Source of the DNA: Planctomycetota bacterium
Lineage (GTDB): Bacteria; Planctomycetota; SZUA-567; H5-PLA8
Direction: 5' to 3'
DNA: 64,000 nt
Assembly (NCBI GenBank): GCA_015075375.1
Contig: JABTUM010000004.1
Span: 186,001-250,000 of the forward strand
Part shown: positions 51,847-60,041 of the stretch, in pieces
How positions within the stretch are numbered: position 1 is the stretch's first letter
Layout: each line of letters begins with the position of its first letter
Translations under genes and position numbers: made by a program
Notes under the pieces: generated by a model
Database searches by the model: none
The model's input: only the letters and a program-made list of their open reading frames with translations
Told to the model about the DNA's origin: nothing

Positions 51847-54840
51847 CTAGCGGCCTTTTTCCTTGATCGCGGGCGTAAAGCTTTCGACCCGCAGCGTCCA
51901 CGAATTCCACGTGTTATCCATCGCGCCGGTCACCCGCAGCTTCGGCACCGCGATGCGAACCTGCACGCGGTTGTCCGTTCCCAGCATTCCGCGCGAGAGC
52001 GGAATCGCACAACGGTACGTCGCAGTCCGCTCCGAAACGCCGATGCCGAACGCTTTCAGCGGCGGTGCAAGCCGCTTCCAGCGCGTGCGCCCGTCCTGCT
52101 GCCGCTCCATCACTTCCACAATCGGCGTACCGTCGTAGCGCGAAGGCACCGTTCGCGGGCGCTGGCCCAGGGGCAGGCCTTGCGACGCGTCGTCGCGCGA
52201 TTCGGCGTACAGGAAGAAAGCAATTTCCAGTTCCGGCTGGCTCAGCTTGGTCACGTCTTCCGGCGGATCGATACGGTATTGCAGCGCCGCGTCTTCGCGC
52301 GTCTGCATGCTCAGCCGCGCACCGTCACCCGCGTTCAAGGCGCCCCAGTTCTGCGTCTGCGCGTCGATCTCGGCGTCCTGGCTGACCTGAATCCGGAAGC
52401 CGCCGCGCACGGGCGCTTTGCCCGTATCGATCGGCACGGGAATCACCACCAGCGAGAAGCCGCGCTTGTCGCGCGGCGAGTCGTCCCCCACGCTCACCGG
52501 AAGCATCCCGCCGTCGGCCCACGCCACCAGCACCGCGTCGCCCGCGCGCTGAATTCGCGACGAGATGTACGCGCTCACGTTCTGCGCGCGCTCTTGCGCC
52601 CACTGCCCGCGCGCCGAACGAAACGTCGGCGGCTTTCCGAAGAAGACTTGGTGAATATCGTCCCACGCCGGCGTGCCCGCCTCGACCGCTCCGCCTTTGC
52701 TCATCGGCAGCCGCAACACCTTCGGCTCGGCCTCGCCCGGCGACAAGTGCCCCAGCGGCACCGCCCACTGTCGCGCATCGTCCAGCCGCATCAACAGCGC
52801 CGCGTCCAACAACACCAGCGGGGTATTGTTTTGAATCTTCACCTCGTACTGGCGGGTTTTTTCGTCGACCTTGATGCGTGCGTCGATCCCTTCGCCCAGA
52901 GGCACGCGGTGATTCACTTCCAGCCGCCGCGTCGAGCGCGACTGAATCAGGAGGTCGTTCACCAGCATCCCGTCCGGCGACTCGATCAGATCCAGTTCCG
53001 GCAGCACGTCCGTAATTCCGCGCGTCCCGAACTCCGGGCTGATCAGGTGCCCCGGCGCCCCTTGGATCACCTGCAGCGGCAACCCTTCGCCGGAGAATTT
53101 GAGGTCGTACGAGTCCCGCGCCGGCGCGTACACATTAAGGAAGGTGCGCGCCACCGCACTCGCCTGCTGCGGACCGGCTTCGACGATCGAAACCTCGTCC
53201 ACTGTCAGTTTGCCCTGCTGTCCGGCGTAGCCCACGTAGTACGCGCCGATCGAAAAGAGAACCGCCCAGCCCGGCACCGCCAGCCAAGCCGCCTCGCGGC
53301 GTTTCAGCCAGCCGAAGAGCAGGTAATTGAGCGGCACCGCGGCAAGCAGATAGAGCAACAAAAAGGATGCCACCATGCCCGGCGGCTGTGTGGCCACCGG
53401 CGTATCCGACGTGAAGCTGCGGTCCAGTTCCTGCCGCAGCCACGGCAAGCTCTGCCGCTGCACGCTCGACTTCGCCTCGCCGTTCCAGTTCCAGTCTTCG
53501 GTCTGCTGCGCCATGTTCGAATAGTCAACGTCTTCGTACAAAAACATCGCGCGCCGCTTGGCCGATTGAAGGATCGCCACCGGAATATCGTTCCGGCCCT
53601 GCCAGTTGCGCAGCAGTTCGTCGCGCAACGAAAACGCCACAAAATGCACCGCGCCCAAACCCACCGGACGCATCGACTGCTCGACCAGCCCCGTCGCTTT
53701 GTTGCGCCAGACCGTAACTTCGCCCAGTGTCGCGCGCGGCGCCACTTCGACGATCGGCAGCGACCAGCCTTCCGTGGTCGGATTGAATCCCGGGAACAGG
53801 TCGATGTTCGGCAGCTTCCCGGCCTGCAGCACCTTCAAACCCGCCAGATCCGCCAGACTCTGCGTCTGGCCTTCGGCCGGCTTGAGGCGCGCCGGATCGT
53901 TCCCGCTGCTGATCAGGATCTGGCCGCCGGCCTGGCAGTACGTTTCGAGCGCCGTCAACTGCGCGTCGCTGAACGCTTCGCGCGGCGGTCCGTCCAGAAG
54001 GATCAGACTGGCCACCGTCAGGTCGTGCCAGGCATCCGGCAGCTCACTGGGCTGCACCACTGCCACCTGCCGCCCTCGCACGCCCATGGCGCTGGGATCG
54101 GCGTACTCCGCCGGAAGGTCGTCGCCCGTGTAGCGCCGCTGCGGAAGCAGGTGCTTGAACGCGCCGGCGTCTTCGGACACCACCACCACTAGGTCTTCGC
54201 CCTTTTGCGCCGAACGGTCCAAGTCGTACAGACTCACCCCGCGCCGGAACGGCATCCCGTTCGCTGTGATGTCGATATCGATCTGCCCGAAAATGAACTC
54301 CGGACACAGCACGCTGAAGGTGAATTGCTTGGGCGGGCCGGGTGGCAGTTCGAAGTCCTGCCTGTAGGTCGTCGTATACGGCTTCTGGCCCGACTCGGTG
54401 CCTTCTTCGCTGGGGTCCAGCCGGATCCGCATGTTTCCCACGTACAGGTCTTTTTCGGTCGTATTCTGCAGCTCGACCACCAGCCGGACCCACTGTCCGC
54501 GGCGGCCGAAGCCGCCCCAGAACCGGCTCTCCGGCCGCGTCTCTTCATTCTTTTCCGGTTCGATACTCTGCGCCTGCTTCTGTGCGCCTAAGTAATCGCG
54601 AAACACGCACCAGGCCGAAACTTTGAACGGCGGAATTTTGGGCTTCTCTTTTTTCCCGTCGGCGGTCTTGGAGGCTTCGCCGGCCGGGGGCGCTCCCGGT
54701 TCGCCCGCCAGCAGCGCGCCCGCGCAAACGCTCAGCAGCGCCAGCAAGACCCCGGCGCACCGGAGGTTGCCTGCCTGCAATGCCCATCGCTTAAGCACAG
54801 GATGCACGGCGCGCGAGATCCCCCGGACTGCTACCAACAT
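51847..54840 (-). CDS. Large membrane-anchored periplasmic protein linked to the ABC exporter
   Basis: The 997-residue protein begins with a signal-type helix (VLLALLSVCAGALLAG). A beta-rich domain with strands such as QWVRLVVELQNTTEKDLYVGNMRIRL follows. Near residues 240-330 is a GATase1-like segment (LTVASLILLDGPPREAFSDAQLTALETYCQAGG, ILISSGNDPA), as in GldG-type proteins. At about residues 480-555 there are two or three membrane helices (ASFLLLYLLAAVPLNYLLFGW, WLAVPGWAVLFSIGAYYVG). A further beta-rich C-terminal half follows. It starts the operon with the ATPase and permease genes, 13 bp apart, which suggests it is an accessory subunit. No named family was recognised for the whole length. 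Confidence 0.75.
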   Translation of the reverse strand: MLVAVRGISRAVHPVLKRWALQAGNLRCAGVLLALLSVCAGALLAGEPGAPPAGEASKTADGKKEKPKIPPFKVSAWCVFRDYLGAQKQAQSIEPEKNEETRPESRFWGGFGRRGQWVRLVVELQNTTEKDLYVGNMRIRLDPSEEGTESGQKPYTTTYRQDFELPPGPPKQFTFSVLCPEFIFGQIDIDITANGMPFRRGVSLYDLDRSAQKGEDLVVVVSEDAGAFKHLLPQRRYTGDDLPAEYADPSAMGVRGRQVAVVQPSELPDAWHDLTVASLILLDGPPREAFSDAQLTALETYCQAGGQILISSGNDPARLKPAEGQTQSLADLAGLKVLQAGKLPNIDLFPGFNPTTEGWSLPIVEVAPRATLGEVTVWRNKATGLVEQSMRPVGLGAVHFVAFSLRDELLRNWQGRNDIPVAILQSAKRRAMFLYEDVDYSNMAQQTEDWNWNGEAKSSVQRQSLPWLRQELDRSFTSDTPVATQPPGMVASFLLLYLLAAVPLNYLLFGWLKRREAAWLAVPGWAVLFSIGAYYVGYAGQQGKLTVDEVSIVEAGPQQASAVARTFLNVYAPARDSYDLKFSGEGLPLQVIQGAPGHLISPEFGTRGITDVLPELDLIESPDGMLVNDLLIQSRSTRRLEVNHRVPLGEGIDARIKVDEKTRQYEVKIQNNTPLVLLDAALLMRLDDARQWAVPLGHLSPGEAEPKVLRLPMSKGGAVEAGTPAWDDIHQVFFGKPPTFRSARGQWAQERAQNVSAYISSRIQRAGDAVLVAWADGGMLPVSVGDDSPRDKRGFSLVVIPVPIDTGKAPVRGGFRIQVSQDAEIDAQTQNWGALNAGDGARLSMQTREDAALQYRIDPPEDVTKLSQPELEIAFFLYAESRDDASQGLPLGQRPRTVPSRYDGTPIVEVMERQQDGRTRWKRLAPPLKAFGIGVSERTATYRCAIPLSRGMLGTDNRVQVRIAVPKLRVTGAMDNTWNSWTLRVESFTPAIKEKGR

Positions 54841-54983
54841 AACGGGCTCTAACAGGATACATTATCTCGATCCGGTAAAATCTTTTGGACGAGTTCCGTA
54901 AAATCCCATCAAGCACCCGTGTTACCGCAAGAGTATCGGACCACGGAGCCGGCGGTTCGGTCACAAATCGGTTTCACGCCGCG

Positions 54984-56381
54984 CTATTCGCTCACCGGCG
55001 CCAGCCGCGCCGTAAAGTGCCGCAGAATCGGAGCTTCCTGCACGATCCTCAGCCCCCGAATCTCATCCTTATGCGCAGCCAGATACGCGCCTACTTCGAT
55101 GCAGTAATCCACGTGCGCCTGCGTGTACACCCGCCGCGGCAGCGCCAAACGCACCAGTTCCTGCGGCGCGGGATACTCCTGGCCCGTCTGCGGATCCTTG
55201 CGCCCGAACATCAAGCTCCCGATCTCGACGCTGCGAATCCCGCCTTCCAGGTACAGCGCCGCCGAAACCGCCTGCGCCGGAAAACGATGCGCCGGCATCC
55301 GCGGCAGGAAGCGCCGCGCGTCGACGTACACCGCGTGTCCGCCGAACGGTTTGAGCACCGGAACCCCCGCCTCTTCCAAGCCGCGGCCCAGATACTCCAC
55401 GCTCCGCGCGCGGTAGCGCAGGTAATCTTCGTCCGTCACCTCCAGCAGCCCTTGAGCCAGCCCTTCCAGGTCCCGCCCGGCCAGCCCGCCGTAGGTCGGA
55501 AAGCCCTCGTTCAGAATCAGCAGGTTGCGCAGCGGCTCGTGCAACGCTTCGTCGTTGAACGCGAGCAGGCCGCCGATGTTCACCATCCCGTCCTTCTTGG
55601 CGCTGATCCAGCAGCCGTCGGCCAGCCGAAACGCCTCCTCGGCGATGGCCCGCACCGAACGTTCGGCGTATTCCGGCTCGCGCTGCTTGACGAAGAACGC
55701 GTTCTCCGCGAAGCGCGCGGCGTCCAGAAAGAGCGGCTTCTTGAAGCGGTCGCACAGCGCCCGGACGGCTTTCAGGTTCGCCATGCTCACCGGCTGCCCG
55801 CCGGCCGAATTGTTCGTGATCGTCACCGCCACCAGCGGCACGCGGTCGGCTTCGGATTCCAGCAGCCGTTCCAACGCCTCCAGATTCATGTTCCCTTTAA
55901 AGGGATCCTCAAGCTGCGTGTCGGCGGTGGCTCGCGAAGGCAGGTCGCGCGCTTCCGCGCCCGTGTACTCGACGTGCGCGCGCGTCGTATCGAAGTGGCT
56001 GTTGTTCGGGATTACCTTGCCGGTGCCGCCCAGCACCGTAAAGAGCAGCTTCTCGGCCGCGCGCCCTTGGTGGCACGGCAGCACGAAGCGGAAGCCCGTC
56101 AGGTCGCGCACCGTCCGGTCCAGCCGGTGCCAGCTCTCCGCGCCCGCGTATGCCTCGTCGCCCTTGAACATCTGCGCCCACTGCTGCACCGACATCGCGC
56201 CGGTGCCCGAATCGGTCAACAGATCGATGGTGACTTTGCGCGAAGGCAGGTTGAAAAGGTTGTAGCCCGCGACCTCCAGCAACTCGGCCCGCTCGGCGCG
56301 ATCGGTAAACGGGATCGGCTCCACCACCTTGATCCGGAACGGTTCGATAATCGTCCGGAAGCGGGCGTCCATGGGATTCAT
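54984..56381 (-). CDS. tnaA: Tryptophanase (beta-eliminating lyase family)
   Basis: Tryptophanase splits L-tryptophan into indole, pyruvate and ammonia with PLP. The 465-residue protein matches the beta-eliminating lyase family along its length: DLLTDSGTGAMS, GDEAYAG, HQGRAAEKLL, NNSAGGQPVSMANLKAV and the PLP lysine Lys263 in SAKKDGMVNIGG. The sister enzyme tyrosine phenol-lyase has Thr and Arg at two positions that read its substrate. Here they are Asp131 (HFDTT) and Ile387 (GIRSVEIGS), as in tryptophanase, which decides the call. Overall wording also shares features with phenol-lyase (YGGLAGRD, KDGMVNIGG), so an enzyme assay is the real test. No TnaC-like leader or tnaB permease gene was found. 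The gene diverges from a helical-repeat protein. Confidence 0.85.
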   Translation of the reverse strand: MNPMDARFRTIIEPFRIKVVEPIPFTDRAERAELLEVAGYNLFNLPSRKVTIDLLTDSGTGAMSVQQWAQMFKGDEAYAGAESWHRLDRTVRDLTGFRFVLPCHQGRAAEKLLFTVLGGTGKVIPNNSHFDTTRAHVEYTGAEARDLPSRATADTQLEDPFKGNMNLEALERLLESEADRVPLVAVTITNNSAGGQPVSMANLKAVRALCDRFKKPLFLDAARFAENAFFVKQREPEYAERSVRAIAEEAFRLADGCWISAKKDGMVNIGGLLAFNDEALHEPLRNLLILNEGFPTYGGLAGRDLEGLAQGLLEVTDEDYLRYRARSVEYLGRGLEEAGVPVLKPFGGHAVYVDARRFLPRMPAHRFPAQAVSAALYLEGGIRSVEIGSLMFGRKDPQTGQEYPAPQELVRLALPRRVYTQAHVDYCIEVGAYLAAHKDEIRGLRIVQEAPILRHFTARLAPVSE

Positions 56382-56591
56382 AATAAGGTAGCATAGCGGA
56401 GCCGGATACGGCGGCGATACTCTTTTGAGTCCGGCTTATGCCTGCAAGCCAAGCCGTATCCAATCGTTATACGATTGCAGCAGCGCTTGGGCGGCTCGCC
56501 GGCCCCGCGCGCGCCTCGAGCCGTGAATTCGGCTGAGTTGACCGAGCGCTGCCGCGTCCATGCCACGGCGCTCATGCGGGGAACGACCGGT

Positions 56592-57761
56592 ATGCAAACG
56601 ATCAGGATCGTGCTGAGCCTGGTGCTTCTCGGGCTGCCCGCCGCGCTCCACGCGGCAACCATGGACGAAGCCAGGCAGCTCAAAGATGAAGCCGCTCAGA
56701 TCCTGCGCGGGCAATCCGGGCAAAGCGCCGATCCGAAGGTCTACGCGCAGGCCGTATTCAAGCTCCAGCGCGCCGAAGCGATCCTCGACGAACTGCTCAA
56801 AAACGATCCCAAAAACGTCGAACCCATCCTCGAAGAGGTGACGGCTTCGCTCTTCTGGGCGCGCCGCTTCGCCAACTTGAACATCATCCGGGAACTGGAG
56901 AAAGGCGATCCGGGCAAGGCTGCCGGCGGCAGCGCATCGCCTCCCGCCGTCAGCGGACCGCCGCCCAAACCGCCGGAAGCGCCCGAGCCGTCCAAAGCGC
57001 TCGACTCGAACGCCGCCGAGAAAGCGTACGCCAAAGCCGAAGCCTTCGAGAAATCCCAGGCGGGCAACGACCACGCCATCGCGCTCAAGTGGTTCCAGGT
57101 CGCCGACGAGACCCAAGGCACCGACTGGTCGCTCCGCGCCCTCGGGCGAGCCAAGGACGCGCAGGCGCGGCACCAGGCCAAGCTCGATGCCGAAAAGCTG
57201 GCTCAAGCAAAGACCGCCATCGGCGACGACGAGAAGCTGATTCTCGAAGGCAACGTGCTGTTGGACCAAGCCAAGCTTCCCGAAGCGCTCGAGAAGTACC
57301 TCGCCGCGAAGAAACTGAAGGACTCCGTCCGCGTCGAACAGCGTCTCGGGCACGCATACCTCAAGCTCGGCTACCAGGGCCGCGACAAGTACCGCGACCA
57401 GTACATGCCCATGCTGCAAAAGATCGACCAGGCCAAGCGCAGCGGCAATAAAGTCCAGATCCAGCAGGTCTACAAAGAGAATCTCGCGCTGCTCCAGCAG
57501 CTTCGGCCGCTGGAGAACGAAATTCTTGGGCACTACACCAACGCGGCCGCCGCCTTCCAGAAAGGCCTCGACTTGTCCGGCGGCACGCAGCTCGACTGCG
57601 AAGCGCATTACGCGCTCCTGCAGTTCGAGCGCAAGAACCGCATCCGCGCGCAGCAGTTGCTCGGCATCGTGATGAAGAAGTACACGCCGCGGAACGACGA
57701 CGAACGCACCGTCTACGAGTACGCCCGGACGCTCTTTACACGCTTGGGCGGACGCTTGTAA
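56592..57761 (+). CDS. Exported helical-repeat (TPR-like) protein of unknown function
   Basis: The ATG at 56592 is chosen because it starts a signal peptide (MQTIRIVLSLVLLGLPAALHA, cleavage expected before ATMDEA); the frame is open upstream to 56475 without conserved sequence. The mature protein (about 365 residues) is rich in helices and lysine. A Pro-rich linker (SPPAVSGPPPKPPEAPEP) splits two helical regions. The second has TPR-like pairs, such as DEKLILEGNVLLDQAKLPEALEKYLAAKKLKDS and LGHAYLKLGYQGRDKYR. It probably scaffolds protein contacts in the periplasm. No enzyme motif was seen. It converges on the DUF6785-type gene with 26 bp between. Confidence 0.7.
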   Translation: MQTIRIVLSLVLLGLPAALHAATMDEARQLKDEAAQILRGQSGQSADPKVYAQAVFKLQRAEAILDELLKNDPKNVEPILEEVTASLFWARRFANLNIIRELEKGDPGKAAGGSASPPAVSGPPPKPPEAPEPSKALDSNAAEKAYAKAEAFEKSQAGNDHAIALKWFQVADETQGTDWSLRALGRAKDAQARHQAKLDAEKLAQAKTAIGDDEKLILEGNVLLDQAKLPEALEKYLAAKKLKDSVRVEQRLGHAYLKLGYQGRDKYRDQYMPMLQKIDQAKRSGNKVQIQQVYKENLALLQQLRPLENEILGHYTNAAAAFQKGLDLSGGTQLDCEAHYALLQFERKNRIRAQQLLGIVMKKYTPRNDDERTVYEYARTLFTRLGGRL

Positions 57762-57787
57762 AGCCGGTTAGGGCATTTCAGAAAGAG

Positions 57788-59908
57788 CTAGTCGATGTGA
57801 ATCGCGTAGCCGTCGCGCCGGCCGTTCAGGATCGCGAGCAGGATCCAGAACACCGCCGCCGCCGCTTCGCCGAACACCATCCCGATGCACCAGCGCTTCA
57901 CTCGGCCGTAGAGCTGGAAACCGCCATACTTCAGCGTCGCCACTTTCAGCAGCCAGCCCAGGAAGAGCGCGAACCAGATCATGCGCATCGGCCAGTCGCA
58001 CATCCACATCACGAAACCGATCGGATGCGGCAGCCAGAAGACTCGCCGGCGCAGGAACAGCAGGATCCCCATCGCCGCCAATCCCGCGCCGATCCAACCC
58101 AAGCGCACGCGGTCGCGCTTCGCCGCGCGCGGATACTCGTTCGACGGTACGCTGCGTCCTTCCGCCTGAGCGGCGGACTGCTTCGCTTCGAATGTGCGCA
58201 GTTCGTTCGAGGTCCGGCCGATCCGCTCGAGCTGCCCTTTCGTGTAGCTGCGGTAACGCCACCCGAAGTCGTTGGCGCCGCCCGGATGGTGGAATGCCAG
58301 GAGCATCAGCGACGCGAAACTCACCGCCAGCGCGAGCGGCAGGGCCAGCGCCACGCCCCAGCCCAGGCTGCGCCGGTTCAACCCCGTCAGGCGCGCCAGA
58401 TGCAGCAGGTTCATCAGGTTCGGCATCAGGAGCAGCCGGAAAAAGTCGGCCGTGATCGTCTGCTCCCACACCTGCGTGACGACGAAGCTCCGCGTCCCCA
58501 GCGCCGCCGGAGTGAAAGCCGTCTCGATCAAGGCCGGCGGCATCTGCCGCACCTGCAGCGCAAAGATCCCCGACTCGGCCACCAAGCGCGCACACCCGGT
58601 CAGGACCGCCGCCGTAACCAATACCGTCAGGGCCGCCACCCACCACGCCACGCCGGCCCAGATCAGCCACGCCGTCAAGCCGCCGCCGCTGAACGCCAGC
58701 AGCAGCCAAAGCACGCGCGAAGAAAGCTCTTCAGGCGGGTCAGGCTCGTGCGAGCGCCCTGTCGCGCGCCGCCACGACGCCCACAGCGTCGGACCGGCCA
58801 GCACCACGCAGCCCGCCACCAGCGCCAGCATCGCACCGGTGCCCAGATGCAGGAACGCGCCGCGGTGCCCTTCCAATGCCCCGAAATAGCGTGCGCCCAG
58901 CCCCGCTCCGCCGACAAAGAGCCCGAAGATGATCAGCTTCTGAAAGATATGGAAGAACCACAGGCTGAACGAGACTTCCGCGGCCAGGATAAACGTGATC
59001 CCGATCACCGACGGATAGATCATGAAGTCCATCGCGCCCAGCGCGGTCCACGGCGGCTCGGTCAGGTACTTCGCATGCAGGTTGCGGTTGGCCAGCGGAA
59101 TCAGCGGCCACCCCGGCACGTAATCCGATAGCGCATTCCAGCCGTGCAGCGCGAAGACCGCCCCGGCGCCCCACCAGAACAGGCGGTCGCGGCGCGTCTC
59201 GTCCGCGCGCAGCAGCACCTCGGCCGGCAACTGCGCGATCGGAAACGCGAGCACCTCCCGCTCGCTCCAATGCCGCTCCAGCAACGCCGCCAGCGCGAAC
59301 ATCAGTCCGTACAGCGCCGCGAACGCCAGCGCCCACAGCGCGTACGGCCGCACCCAGGCCGCCCAGGGAATCTCCGCGCCCGGCGGCAACCCCAGCACGA
59401 ACCACTCCACCGGCCGCGGGTCGGCCGAGGCCGGATCCGGCGGATCCTGCGGGTACAGCGCCGGATTCAGATGCGGCAGCAGCACCTCGTGCCAGCCGTT
59501 TTCCGGACGCGCGTAGTACGTCAAACCGTACATCGTATTGCTGAGGTACGACATCAACCCGAAACCGGGGATCGTGCAGACGGCCATCGTCATCGCGAAG
59601 ACCAGCGTCACATCGGCGCGCGTCAGCAACCGCGAGCCAGAGGCGCCCGCTGTTCCGCAACAGACCAGCGCCAGCACGAAAAGCGCGGTAAAGGCAAACC
59701 AGTTGAGCGAATTGATGGTGCTGAACGTACCGTGCACCACGAAATCGACGTACGGCGTACCCGCGCACAAGGCCACGACGGCCAGTACGCCCAGCGTCCA
59801 GCCGCGCCACGTCGGCCGCAGAGCCGGCGCGGCGATCCATTCGTCCGAGCCCGCAACAGCCTCGCCGCTCAGGCGGCGCCCGCGATACGCCTCCTTCATC
59901 GCGCGCAC
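57788..59908 (-). CDS. DUF6785/DUF6784-type polytopic membrane protein
   Basis: The 706-residue protein has about fourteen hydrophobic stretches and no catalytic motif. It starts with a short soluble N-terminus ending in LRPTWRGWTLGVLAVVALCAGTPYVDFVVHGT, a pattern of the DUF6785 family that is common in Planctomycetota, Verrucomicrobiota and Hydrogenedentota. The distal part (WRYRSYTKGQLERIGR, then VFWLPHPIGFVMWMCDWPMRMIWFALFLGWLLK) corresponds to the companion DUF6784. The fold has been likened to oligopeptide transporters, but no substrate is known. It lies downstream of the kinase gene on the same strand, 133 bp away, with a small GC-rich hairpin (59946-59959) between them. It may be co-transcribed with the kinase. 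Confidence 0.75.
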   Translation of the reverse strand: MRAMKEAYRGRRLSGEAVAGSDEWIAAPALRPTWRGWTLGVLAVVALCAGTPYVDFVVHGTFSTINSLNWFAFTALFVLALVCCGTAGASGSRLLTRADVTLVFAMTMAVCTIPGFGLMSYLSNTMYGLTYYARPENGWHEVLLPHLNPALYPQDPPDPASADPRPVEWFVLGLPPGAEIPWAAWVRPYALWALAFAALYGLMFALAALLERHWSEREVLAFPIAQLPAEVLLRADETRRDRLFWWGAGAVFALHGWNALSDYVPGWPLIPLANRNLHAKYLTEPPWTALGAMDFMIYPSVIGITFILAAEVSFSLWFFHIFQKLIIFGLFVGGAGLGARYFGALEGHRGAFLHLGTGAMLALVAGCVVLAGPTLWASWRRATGRSHEPDPPEELSSRVLWLLLAFSGGGLTAWLIWAGVAWWVAALTVLVTAAVLTGCARLVAESGIFALQVRQMPPALIETAFTPAALGTRSFVVTQVWEQTITADFFRLLLMPNLMNLLHLARLTGLNRRSLGWGVALALPLALAVSFASLMLLAFHHPGGANDFGWRYRSYTKGQLERIGRTSNELRTFEAKQSAAQAEGRSVPSNEYPRAAKRDRVRLGWIGAGLAAMGILLFLRRRVFWLPHPIGFVMWMCDWPMRMIWFALFLGWLLKVATLKYGGFQLYGRVKRWCIGMVFGEAAAAVFWILLAILNGRRDGYAIHID

Positions 59909-60041
59909 CGGGTGCCTTCAGGCCGATTGTACGGGGTTGCGAAACGGCCCAAGCGGGCCATCGAAGGTAGCCGCCGCTTAAGGTGCGCCATGGAAAGGGA
60001 AGGGTGGTCCTGCCGGGATCCGTGGGGCTTCGAATTCAAGC

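Noticed and set aside
51808..54192. Long open frame (about 794 codons) on the plus strand
   Set aside because: It is antisense to the large exporter-linked protein. Its translation is rich in Arg, His and Gln with no domain, as expected for shadow frames in GC-rich genes.
56382..56591. TnaC-like leader upstream of tryptophanase
   Set aside because: No short open frame with a Trp codon followed by a Pro-rich end was found between the divergent genes.
59946..59959. GGCCC-AAGC-GGGCC hairpin as terminator of the kinase gene
   Set aside because: Only five base pairs and no T-tract follows it on the minus strand; it could be chance in GC-rich DNA.
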